Part shown: positions 1-6,144 of the stretch, one piece after another | Position numbering within the stretch: the stretch's first letter is position 1 | Layout: each line of letters opens with the position of its first letter | Source of the DNA: DAOMFM01 sp035429825 | Lineage (GTDB): Bacteria; Acidobacteriota; Blastocatellia; UBA7656; JADIYM01 | NCBI GenBank assembly: GCA_044224215.1 | Contig: JBGAKX010000202.1 | Location: forward strand, 1-6,198 | DNA length: 6,198 nt | Reading direction: 5' to 3' | Notes under the pieces: model-generated | The model's input: only the letters and a program-made list of their open reading frames with translations | Databases searched by the model: none | Told to the model about the DNA's origin: nothing | Made by a program: the position numbers and the translations under genes

Positions 1-1860
1 CACGAGTCGCGCCGGAACCGATCCTGCGGTCAGGCCGGTCAGCGCGTAGAGCGTCGACGTGACCACGGATGAAAAAAGGAGTGGAAGAAACGTCACGACG
101 GTAACCGATGCGACATCGCGCATCGACCGATGGGCGAGTTCGCGCGATCGCCTCAGACCGGCGCGAACGCCGAGGTCCTCGACGAGCAGCACGACGGGGA
201 AGAGCTGGTACCGGACAAGCTGACGGAGCGCGTACCACGCGAGCGGCACCGTCACTCCGGCCGCAATGACGCACAGGACCGCGGCCCACGCGGGACGAAC
301 CCATTGCTCGTCCACGAGCTCGAACATCATTCCGCCAAAGAAGATGGTGAAGCCGAAGGCGATGAAGGCAACGATGAGCGGGCCGATGACAACGACGAAC
401 CCTGCCACGGCGCCGCGAGCGATCGTCACGAGACGCGGGCGGATCGCCGAAACCGCGAGTCGCACGCGCGCCTTGCTGAGCGGCGCCAGAAGGAGTTGCG
501 CGAGCACGAGCGTTGCCACGCCGCGCGAGACGACGGATGCCAGAAAGCTCGTGACGAGCGCGAGAAACAGGAGCGGAATGACGGTCAGCCCTGTAACGAC
601 GTGCGACACGGCGCCGGACGCTTCGAGACCGAAGTTCGCAAGGTCGACGACACGCACCATCAGGTAGGGCAGGAGCGCGAGAAACGAGATTCGCAGAAAG
701 AGCGGATAGTGATCCGCACACACGGTGACGGCCTGCCGCAAGAGAACCCTCCACGACTCGGCCTTGGCCCGAAGCGCGGCGGCAAACAGCCCCGCCGTTG
801 CTGGACGAGCTGCCGGGTCCTTTGCCAGCGAGGCCATGACGACGTCGCTGACACGCCTGGGCACGCCTGGCGCAACCGCATCGAGCGCTTTGGGCTCTTC
901 GTGCGCGTGCTTGTGCAGCAGGGTCTGCTGGTCACCCTCGAACGGAGTCCTTCCCCCAAGCATCTCGTAGACGATCACACCGAGTGTGTAGATGTCGGAC
1001 GCGGGTCCGGCGACACGTCCAACGCATTGCTCGGGCGACATGTACGGGGGAGTGCCCATCAACGTGCCGGCGCGCGTGAGTTCGACATCCCGCGATGTAC
1101 CACCGTCCGCGCTCGCCAGCGCGCCTGCCGATGCATCTGCCGCAAGCGATGGTGGAGTGCCGTCGTAGGGAAACGCGCCTGATTGAGAAATCGACGCACG
1201 ACCGTAGGGAATCGTCTGGGTTGCTTCGCCCTGCGGCGTCGCCATCGGCAGCGTCACGGCCTCGGACGGCTCACGACCCGCTGCCGTCTGCAAGGCCGCA
1301 CGTTGGGGATCTTCCGCACTCGATGCTGCCGGCGCGTCCCGGTCTGCAAGCCGTGCAAGTCCGAAATCGAGGACCTTGACGGTGAATCCGCCGCGTCGAT
1401 TCGGCTCGAGCCACACGTTTGCGGGTTTCAGGTCGCGATGGACGATCCCCTGGCGGTGCGCTTCGTCGACCGCCGACGCAAGCTGGTCAAAGAAGTCGAT
1501 GACCCATTCGACGGGGAGTTGCGGGTCTTCGTCGAGGACGTCGGCAAGCGAACACCCGTCGAGGTATTCCATGACGAGATAGGCGAGCGGCTCGCCGTCG
1601 GCATCGGCGAACCCGAAGTCTGTCACGTCAACGATGTTCGGATGGCGGAGGCGACCGGCGGCGCGCGCTTCACGACGAAAGCGTTCGACAAACGTTGCGT
1701 CGGAAGCGAACCGTGGCGAGATCAGTTTGAGCGCGACGGGCCGCTCCGTCCCGAGGTGCGTCGCGAGAAAGACGGCGCCCATGCCTCCCGCGCCGATGCG
1801 TCGGACGACGTGATACTTGCCGTCAACCACCGATCCGACGTGTCTGTCGAATGACGACAT
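1..1860 (-). CDS. Ser/Thr protein kinase (Hanks/PknB type) fused to a multi-pass membrane domain; C-terminus cut by the window edge
   Basis: The reading frame stays open for 620 codons from ATG at 1860 to base 1, with no stop, so the C-terminus is missing. An in-frame TGA at 1867-1869 makes this ATG the first possible start; a GAGG at 1865-1868 is the likely ribosome site. Every catalytic signature is present: glycine loop GAGGMG (23-28), VALK lysine K45, helix-C glutamate E64, HRDLKPAN (141-148), DFG (165-167) and MSPEQ (274-278), with the domain ending near residue 363. An active kinase that phosphorylates Ser/Thr is therefore expected. DFG and SPE are about 110 residues apart, against roughly 30-35 in typical relatives, because of an Ala/Ser/Thr/Pro-rich insert at about 174-258. 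From about 385 the protein becomes hydrophobic, with likely membrane segments near 387-405, 424-444, 485-509, 524-545 and 585-612. A stretch around 555-590 (LVEDLGVRAGLRRSRELAH) resembles the membrane domain found in some glycerophosphodiester phosphodiesterases. The kinase domain should face the cytoplasm; substrates are unknown. The kinase call is near certain; the membrane-domain family is inferred. Confidence 0.95.
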   Translation of the reverse strand, partial: MSSFDRHVGSVVDGKYHVVRRIGAGGMGAVFLATHLGTERPVALKLISPRFASDATFVERFRREARAAGRLRHPNIVDVTDFGFADADGEPLAYLVMEYLDGCSLADVLDEDPQLPVEWVIDFFDQLASAVDEAHRQGIVHRDLKPANVWLEPNRRGGFTVKVLDFGLARLADRDAPAASSAEDPQRAALQTAAGREPSEAVTLPMATPQGEATQTIPYGRASISQSGAFPYDGTPPSLAADASAGALASADGGTSRDVELTRAGTLMGTPPYMSPEQCVGRVAGPASDIYTLGVIVYEMLGGRTPFEGDQQTLLHKHAHEEPKALDAVAPGVPRRVSDVVMASLAKDPAARPATAGLFAAALRAKAESWRVLLRQAVTVCADHYPLFLRISFLALLPYLMVRVVDLANFGLEASGAVSHVVTGLTVIPLLFLALVTSFLASVVSRGVATLVLAQLLLAPLSKARVRLAVSAIRPRLVTIARGAVAGFVVVIGPLIVAFIAFGFTIFFGGMMFELVDEQWVRPAWAAVLCVIAAGVTVPLAWYALRQLVRYQLFPVVLLVEDLGVRAGLRRSRELAHRSMRDVASVTVVTFLPLLFSSVVTSTLYALTGLTAGSVPARLV

Positions 1861-1963
1861 AAGGCCTCACACTATAGGAGACCGGCAACGCGGGGAAGCG
1901 CCGAGCACCGGGACGTTCGCTTCGCAGGGCGGTGCGGGACCCGAACGCGCACTCCGATCCCCG
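1861..1963. other. Intergenic gap between the DUF4239 gene and the kinase
   Basis: This 103-base gap lies between two minus-strand genes. It holds the kinase ribosome site (GAGG, 1865-1868) and an imperfect GAAGCG/CGCTTC inverted repeat (1895-1900 and 1918-1923) with a 17-base loop and no T-tract. I see no convincing promoter or terminator. The kinase could therefore be read through from the upstream gene or have its own unrecognised promoter. Confidence 0.4.
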
Positions 1964-2725
1964 CTATTGCCCGAGCTGCGAGAGTGCAAAGTGAAGTGGA
2001 GCACTCGACACCTTCATCAGGCCCTTGAACGGCTGGCCCATCTCGAGGATCAGAAAGATCGAGCCCGAGACTGCGATCGCCGCAAACAAGAGCGTCATGA
2101 CGACCGTCGCATTGCGCGGGGCCATGAGGCCAAAGCTCGCGAACAGCGTGCCGAGCCAGAACACGAGCATCACCAGAAACAGGACCGGGATCGGGTTGCT
2201 CGAACCGGCAAGCGTGGTCCACCGCGCCGCAAGCAGTTGTTCGCCGGTTGCCACAGCCTGCGCTTGAAGCGAGCGCTGCGAGTCGGTCTTTGGCGTGAGC
2301 GCGCGAATGCCGTCGCCGATCGACTCGGCTTCTATCATGAGGGAATGCTCGTCGGCGACCTCGGGCTGCGTGACGTCCTCGGGCCACAACACCTGGATTC
2401 TCAGGATGAGAAGGTGCCGGAGTCGCGCGCGGATGTCGTTGGTCTCGGGCCCGTAGCGGGCGAGACTGCGATCGAGCGTGATGGCATCGCCGGCACCCTG
2501 TCGGACCGCGCTGTTGGCTGCGCTGAACGCACTCTGGGCAGATGCTGTGAGCAGCCCGAGGACAAGGGCAGCCATGGTTGCGATCAACGCCATCGCCAGC
2601 TTCATGACGTCCTTGGAGTCGGCGCTCACATGCTCGTTGGGAAGCCGAGTCCGGGCGAACATACCGGCAAGCGTGCATCCAAAGACGCACGCAAAGACGA
2701 TCAGGGACATTGAGAGCGAGCTCAC
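1964..2725 (-). CDS. DUF4239-family (bestrophin-like) membrane protein
   Basis: This is a 253-residue membrane protein. I place the start at GTG 2725 because a near-consensus AGGAGGT lies 9 bases upstream (2735-2741). An in-frame ATG at 2785 would put that Shine-Dalgarno inside the gene, and the ATG at 2710 is too far from it. Predicted membrane segments are at about 5-23, 41-61, 178-200 and 206-227, giving two hairpins around a soluble middle part. Family-like signatures are the lead-in LALVLGLLTASAQSAF-type helix (about 52-67), a LDRSLARYGPE stretch (84-94), LWPED (113-117), and near the C-terminus LEMGQPFKGLMKVSSAPL (227-244), which closely fits the end of DUF4239 proteins. The family is described as bestrophin-like, which hints at an ion-channel-related fold, but the function is not established. 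The gene is divergent from the gntR operon and may share its operator. It precedes the kinase gene on the same strand by 103 bases. Confidence 0.85.
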   Translation of the reverse strand: MSSLSMSLIVFACVFGCTLAGMFARTRLPNEHVSADSKDVMKLAMALIATMAALVLGLLTASAQSAFSAANSAVRQGAGDAITLDRSLARYGPETNDIRARLRHLLILRIQVLWPEDVTQPEVADEHSLMIEAESIGDGIRALTPKTDSQRSLQAQAVATGEQLLAARWTTLAGSSNPIPVLFLVMLVFWLGTLFASFGLMAPRNATVVMTLLFAAIAVSGSIFLILEMGQPFKGLMKVSSAPLHFALSQLGQ

Positions 2726-2734
2726 GGTGTGGGC

Positions 2735-2741
2735 ACCTCCT
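2735..2741 (-). promoter_or_regulatory. Ribosome binding site deciding the GTG start of the DUF4239 gene
   Basis: AGGAGGT on the minus strand is followed by 9 bases and then GTG at 2725. It is the best Shine-Dalgarno match in the window after the one at 6151-6156, and it fixes the start 20 codons downstream of the longest possible frame. Confidence 0.8.
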
Positions 2742-2813
2742 GTGGAGTACGCGAGAAGTACCACAAATCGGGGTCGCTTTGGCACTCGCGAGTGTGCCGT
2801 ACAAACACAACAG

Positions 2814-2842
2814 TTGACACGCGGGAGTGTCTAGTGTATAGA
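2814..2842 (+). promoter_or_regulatory. Sigma70-like promoter of the gntR operon
   Basis: A perfect -35 TTGACA (2814-2819), a 17-base spacer and -10 TATAGA (2837-2842) sit about 43 bases upstream of the gntR GTG. Transcription would start near 2849, giving a leader of roughly 36 bases. The -10 lies inside the long inverted repeat at 2827-2854, so a bound repressor would block it. Motif and spacing are read directly; activity is inferred. Confidence 0.75.
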
Positions 2843-2854
2843 CACACTAGACAC
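2827..2854. promoter_or_regulatory. Probable GntR (YtrA-type) operator
   Basis: A perfect 10-bp inverted repeat, GTGTCTAGTG (2827-2836) and CACTAGACAC (2845-2854), is separated by 8 bases. A second, nested repeat is formed by GTGTCTA (2827-2833) and TAGACAC (2839-2845), and TAGACAC recurs at 2848-2854, 9 bases on. YtrA-subfamily GntR regulators are known to bind long GTGTnnTA-like palindromes in their own promoters. The site covers the -10 and start point of the gntR promoter, which argues for autorepression. Confidence 0.75.
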
Positions 2855-2863
2855 TTCAGTCAC
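2835..2863 (-). promoter_or_regulatory. Possible divergent promoter for the DUF4239 gene
   Basis: On the minus strand, GTGACT (2858-2863; four of six bases match TTGACA) is followed by a 17-base spacer and TATACA (2835-2840; four of six match TATAAT). Transcription would run leftward from about 2828, giving a leader of about 100 bases to the GTG at 2725. Its -10 overlaps the -10 of the plus-strand promoter and lies inside the same operator. The match is only moderate. Confidence 0.4.
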
Positions 2864-2884
2864 CGAATTCGACAAGGGAGTCGC

Positions 2885-3265
2885 GTGCAGATCACCATAC
2901 ACACAGACTCGGACCGGCCGATCTACCGGCAGGTCGCCGACGAGATAAAGGTTCTGATCGTCGGCGGAACGCTCGCTGCCGGAACCGTGCTGCCGACCGT
3001 GCGCCAGCTGGCCGCGGATCTGGGGGTCAACATGAACACGGTCGCCACGGCATATCGCGAGCTTCAGAACGACGGGCTGATCGCCATACGACACGGTTCG
3101 GGCGCGGTTGTGACGTCGCAGCGTACCGCTGTGTCCAACCAGCGCGATGTTCAGCGCGCACTGCGCGGGGCGCTCACCGAGATGCTGCTGGCGGGCATGC
3201 GGAGGGCCGACATACTTCGCGCCGTCACGGACGAGCTCCACGCGCTGACACGGGAGAAATCGTAA
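2885..3265 (+). CDS. GntR-family transcriptional repressor, YtrA subfamily
   Basis: This is a 126-residue DNA-binding regulator. The start is GTG 2885, behind AAGGGAG (2874-2880); an ATG further upstream in frame (2729) would place the promoter inside the gene. The N-terminal winged helix-turn-helix is complete: RPIYRQVADEIK (11-22), the LPTVRQLAADLGVNMNTVATAYRE-type recognition region (about 36-59) and the wing LQNDGLIAIRHGSGAVV (60-76), with R40, N51, T52, Y57, G64, G71 and G73 as typical family residues. The remaining 50 or so residues form a short helical tail, too small for the FadR or UTRA ligand domains, which fits the YtrA subfamily (about 120-130 residues). Such proteins usually repress their own operon, often with membrane or ABC-transporter genes. 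The stop shares one base with the start of the next gene (TAATG at 3263-3267), so the two are almost certainly co-transcribed and coupled. The inducer cannot be told from sequence. Confidence 0.93.
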   Translation: MQITIHTDSDRPIYRQVADEIKVLIVGGTLAAGTVLPTVRQLAADLGVNMNTVATAYRELQNDGLIAIRHGSGAVVTSQRTAVSNQRDVQRALRGALTEMLLAGMRRADILRAVTDELHALTREKS

Positions 3266-4302
3266 TGCCAATTCTGTGGGTAGCCGTTGCAGCCGCGTTC
3301 GTTTTGCGCCTTTTTGCGCTCAAACGGTTCTGGCGCCTGCCCGAGAAGCAGGGGGCCGGGTGGGTTTTTGCCACGCGCATCGACGACGGTCCGTCCGTCG
3401 ACGCGCTCCGCAGATTTGTCAGGAGCTATCGTTCGTGGCTCTTCCTGCCGGTCGGGGTGGACGTCATCGCGATCGCTCTGCTGGTTGCGACCAACCGCTT
3501 GCTGCTCCTGGCGTATGAGCAGCTGGCCGCGGTCGTCGCGATGTCTGTCTTCTGCAACCTGGCAGCAGTCCACTTTGCGCAGCGCGCAAAGATGTTCGCT
3601 GCCACGCCCGAACCGTCCCGCGTCGAAGCGTTTCAGGTATCGCTCGAGTCGCGCCGCCTGCGTGACCATACGAACTGGATTCTCGAGACCGTCTGCGCCG
3701 TCCTGTGCACGGTGGCAATCATTGTCACGCTCGCGCTCGGCGAAGGCATCTCCGTCGTCGTTTGGCTTGCATACCTCCAGATCGGGCTTCTCCTGCTCAA
3801 ACAGCTGTTCGTTCGCGGGCGCATGCGTTTGCCCGCGAATCGCGCGGACGACGCGCGCCGCTGGCGCGACGCGTGGCTTGCATACCACGTGCGCGTCTTC
3901 GACGCGGTTCGCGTCGCGTTCGCATCGGTGATGCTCGTGTTTGCGGCGAGCGACCTTGGTGACAAATTGTGGAGCATTGCGGCGCTGGGCCCCGTCGTGC
4001 TGGGGGTCGTCGTCACGATCGTGGCGGTGATGACCGTCTACTGCATCCGCGAGCGCAAACGATTTGCGGTGGTTGAGCGCGAGATCAACCCTGCGGAACT
4101 GGCACGCGAACTGCCGTCCATGCCGCTGCCGGACGGTCGATTTCTGGCGGGCGGTCTCCTGGTCGTGAGCCCCGGCAGCCCGGTCGCCCTCACGCGCGGG
4201 CCGCGCGGCATCGCGATCAATCTCGCGAGCAGAACGACCGTGCTCTGGGCATTGTACGCGGGCGGGTTCGTCGCGCTTGCGGTCTGGCAGGCGCGCGGCT
4301 AG
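3265..4302 (+). CDS. Multi-pass membrane protein with a DUF5808-like C-terminus, partner of the GntR regulator
   Basis: This is a 345-residue integral membrane protein, starting at an ATG that overlaps the gntR stop by one base; GGGAG at 3252-3256 is its ribosome site. Hydrophobic segments lie near 3-19, 58-83, 86-105, 140-158, 161-182, 211-228, 238-261 and 326-341, suggesting about eight membrane passes. Arg-rich loops at 183-210 and 262-266 are probably cytoplasmic. Residues 291-325, with the pattern GRFLAGGLLVVSPGSPVALTxGPRGIAINLA, resemble the DUF5808 motif, in which a Trp/Gly, a Pro-x-x-Pro element, a Gly-Ile-Gly and an Asn-Phe/Leu are conserved. Membrane proteins of the DUF1648/DUF5808 type are often encoded next to short GntR regulators. 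I see no nucleotide-binding or enzymatic motif, and no ABC ATPase follows. The role is unknown; a regulated envelope function is plausible from the operon context only. The gene is certain, the family moderately so. Confidence 0.9.
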   Translation: MPILWVAVAAAFVLRLFALKRFWRLPEKQGAGWVFATRIDDGPSVDALRRFVRSYRSWLFLPVGVDVIAIALLVATNRLLLLAYEQLAAVVAMSVFCNLAAVHFAQRAKMFAATPEPSRVEAFQVSLESRRLRDHTNWILETVCAVLCTVAIIVTLALGEGISVVVWLAYLQIGLLLLKQLFVRGRMRLPANRADDARRWRDAWLAYHVRVFDAVRVAFASVMLVFAASDLGDKLWSIAALGPVVLGVVVTIVAVMTVYCIRERKRFAVVEREINPAELARELPSMPLPDGRFLAGGLLVVSPGSPVALTRGPRGIAINLASRTTVLWALYAGGFVALAVWQARG

Positions 4303-4316
4303 CTCGTCTCCGAGCT
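4301..4316. terminator. Small hairpin between convergent genes
   Basis: AGCTCG (4301-4306), loop TCTC and CGAGCT (4311-4316) form a perfect 6-bp stem that begins at the membrane-protein stop codon. The two convergent stops are only 24 bases apart. There is no T-tract on either strand, so it would be at best a weak or factor-assisted bidirectional terminator. Confidence 0.3.
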
Positions 4317-4326
4317 TGCTGCGCGT

Positions 4327-6144
4327 TCACGACGACGTCAGAACCCGCAACTGGTACCCGACCTGGCCGTCATACCCGCTCACGCCAAGGAAGTACTTGC
4401 CGGGCGGCAGGCGCACGCCGATGAACTCACTCGTCGTCGGCGACGTGCTCGAGCTGAGGATCAGGTCCGAGTCGATCGACAGCACCTTGCCCTTGAACGT
4501 GCCGTCGAGCAGGTACAGGTCGATGTCGCCGCCGCCGGTCACGCCGTCGAGCGACACAAAGATCGTGGTCTCGTGATCGAGCGTCATCGCGTACAGATCG
4601 TTGACCGCGGCGGTCGACTGATTGCCAAAGTCGATCGTGAGCTTGGAAGGGTCGCCCACAGCGACGTTGCCGTCGACGATCGTCGGAAGGTTGAGCTTCT
4701 GGGCTTTCTTCTTCTTTTCGTTCGGCTCGACTTCGTTGACGCGGCCAACACCCGAATTCGGGAATCCGTTCAACACGACGTCTATGCCGGTCGTGACGAC
4801 GCCGGCGCGTACAGCAACGGGCACAAAGCTCGACGGATCGTCCGACGGATCGCCGCTTTCGGACGATCCGCTGTAGTACTCCGGGACAGGCAAGGGAATC
4901 TGAGAGCCGAGCGGTCCGATCCCCGAGCCGCCGAGCGCATTCGGATTGATCTGCTGGATCTCGATCAGGTAGTCACCCGGCGGCAAGCCGTCGAACCTGT
5001 ATTCACCTGACGGAAACCCAAGCCCCGTGACGCCGCTCACGACGGTCGCGACCGAATCCGTCTCCGGCCGCGCTGGCGGCGGAATGGGAACGCCGTCCGA
5101 GTCGACCGACACCACGTTGTTGGGGTACGCAGTCGTACCGGTCGCCGGCGGATAGGGGCCCTGGCTGATCCGTCGTGCGACGACGTTGACTCCGGTGATC
5201 GGGATGTCGCCGCCCGTCGTTCGTATGACGACCGAACCTTCGATCGCGCCATTCTGCGACCCCGGATCCGTCGCGCGGTAGCCGGCTACGGGATAGAGCG
5301 TCGAGAATGCGGTCTTTGTGTCGAGATCGAGCGACGCGACAAAGTACCCCGAGTTGTCAAAGCCATTCGCGGCGAGCCGCGACCCTGACGGGGCTCCGTA
5401 AAGGAAGGGGTAGAGCGTTTCGGTAAAAGGAGCGTAGAGGTCGTACGCTTCGGCCTCGGTGTATCCGGGAGGAAGGACGGCGCCCGGACCGTTCTGGGCA
5501 ATGTTGCCGTTGCTCTGTTCGTGATCGAGCGGGCCGGCAAAATGGCCGAACTCGTGCGTGAACACTCCGCCAAACGGGATCGGACCGCCGATCGAATTGA
5601 CCGACGCACCGTTGAGCACCACGGCGCCTTCGCGCAGCGTTCCGTCGTCGCCAAAGTTGAGGAACGTGAAGAATCCCAGCACGCCGCCTCCCCCTGTGAT
5701 CGAGCCATCCGAGTCAAATACGATCGGATTCTGAAACGACGGATTGCGGCCCGACAGTACCTTTCCCGAATTGTTTGAGGTGATGTCGATGACTTCGCCG
5801 GTGTTCGGATCGCGGATCGGCCCGGCGTTGACGAACTTCTGCGACGCCGTGGAGATGCCGTTGTACAGACCGAAGATCCGGTCGACGAGCTCAACCGCTT
5901 GTGCGTTGGAGAGCGGGCCGAGAGGTCCCGAGTCGACGTGGTAGAGCACGCGCCCCTGGGAATCGACGGTCTGAGAATTGAGCGGCGCCGGGCCGGTCAC
6001 GGGTCCGTGCGCCCACCGGACGGGCACGCCGTTCTGCACGAGAAGCGGTCCTCCCGCGCGCGCCACGGGGGCGAGAGGACCAATTGCGACGCACCAGACA
6101 CACGCGCCAAAGGCGATCACGCGAATTCGGGAACGCGTGTTCAT
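4327..6144 (-). CDS. Secreted metzincin-like protein with carboxypeptidase-regulatory-like and PPC-like C-terminal domains
   Basis: This is a 605-residue exported protein. ATG 6144 lies 6 bases after GGAGGT (6151-6156). A signal peptide is clear: basic MNTRSRIR, a hydrophobic core (9-26) and cleavage likely after ARA (28-30). The catalytic-type region has HEFGH at 197-201 followed by G204, D207 and H208. This resembles the metzincin HExxHxxGxxH/D zinc site, with E198 as the general base, but it carries one extra residue compared with the usual GLDHS. TLYPF (243-247) sits where the Met-turn (usually TMYPF-like) is expected, and DTKTAFSTLYP (275-285) fits the helix that closes such domains. Residues about 298-396 look like a carboxypeptidase-regulatory-like beta-sandwich (IEGSVV; GEYRFDGLPPGDYLIEI), followed by an acidic Ser/Asp linker (426-439). 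Residues 470-603 resemble a PPC (bacterial pre-peptidase C-terminal) domain: NEVEPNE, DIDLYLLD, LPPGKYFLGVSGYDG. The protein is probably extracellular; protease activity is unproven. It likely lies in an operon with a gene to its right. Confidence 0.9.
   Translation of the reverse strand: MNTRSRIRVIAFGACVWCVAIGPLAPVARAGGPLLVQNGVPVRWAHGPVTGPAPLNSQTVDSQGRVLYHVDSGPLGPLSNAQAVELVDRIFGLYNGISTASQKFVNAGPIRDPNTGEVIDITSNNSGKVLSGRNPSFQNPIVFDSDGSITGGGGVLGFFTFLNFGDDGTLREGAVVLNGASVNSIGGPIPFGGVFTHEFGHFAGPLDHEQSNGNIAQNGPGAVLPPGYTEAEAYDLYAPFTETLYPFLYGAPSGSRLAANGFDNSGYFVASLDLDTKTAFSTLYPVAGYRATDPGSQNGAIEGSVVIRTTGGDIPITGVNVVARRISQGPYPPATGTTAYPNNVVSVDSDGVPIPPPARPETDSVATVVSGVTGLGFPSGEYRFDGLPPGDYLIEIQQINPNALGGSGIGPLGSQIPLPVPEYYSGSSESGDPSDDPSSFVPVAVRAGVVTTGIDVVLNGFPNSGVGRVNEVEPNEKKKKAQKLNLPTIVDGNVAVGDPSKLTIDFGNQSTAAVNDLYAMTLDHETTIFVSLDGVTGGGDIDLYLLDGTFKGKVLSIDSDLILSSSTSPTTSEFIGVRLPPGKYFLGVSGYDGQVGYQLRVLTSS
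4831..4870. repeat. 12-bp tandem repeat and overlapping 12-bp inverted repeat inside the secreted-protein gene
   Basis: CGACGGATCGTC and CGACGGATCGCC lie in tandem at 4831-4854. On the minus strand they encode the doubled DPS motif of the acidic linker (GDPSDDPSS). CGGATCGTCCGA (4834-4845) is perfectly inverted at 4859-4870 across a 13-base loop, so the mRNA could form a stable hairpin there. Probably a small in-frame duplication in a linker. Confidence 0.6.

Noticed and set aside
130..1182. Long plus-strand open frame of 350 codons
   Set aside because: It is antisense to the kinase, which shows all catalytic motifs on the minus strand. The plus-strand translation is an Arg/Asp/Glu/His-rich string with no recognisable domain, typical of shadow frames in high-GC DNA.
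1871..1876. TATAGT on the minus strand as a -10 for the kinase gene
   Set aside because: No acceptable -35 lies 16-18 bases upstream, and transcription from it would start at or inside the ribosome site.
1895..1923. Inverted repeat GAAGCG/CGCTTC as a terminator after the DUF4239 gene
   Set aside because: Only 6 bp per arm with a 17-base loop and no T-tract on the minus strand; too weak to call.
1817..2713. Plus-strand open frame of 298 codons
   Set aside because: It is antisense to the DUF4239 gene, has a highly charged composition and shows no family resemblance.
1872..2810. Minus-strand open frame of 312 codons overlapping the DUF4239 gene
   Set aside because: It is in another frame of the same strand, is rich in Arg, Cys and His, and lacks any domain. 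The DUF4239 frame has membrane segments, family motifs and a strong ribosome site.
3151..3888. Minus-strand open frame of 245 codons
   Set aside because: It is antisense to the gntR tail and the membrane-protein gene, which are supported by family motifs, hydrophobic segments and a TAATG overlap.
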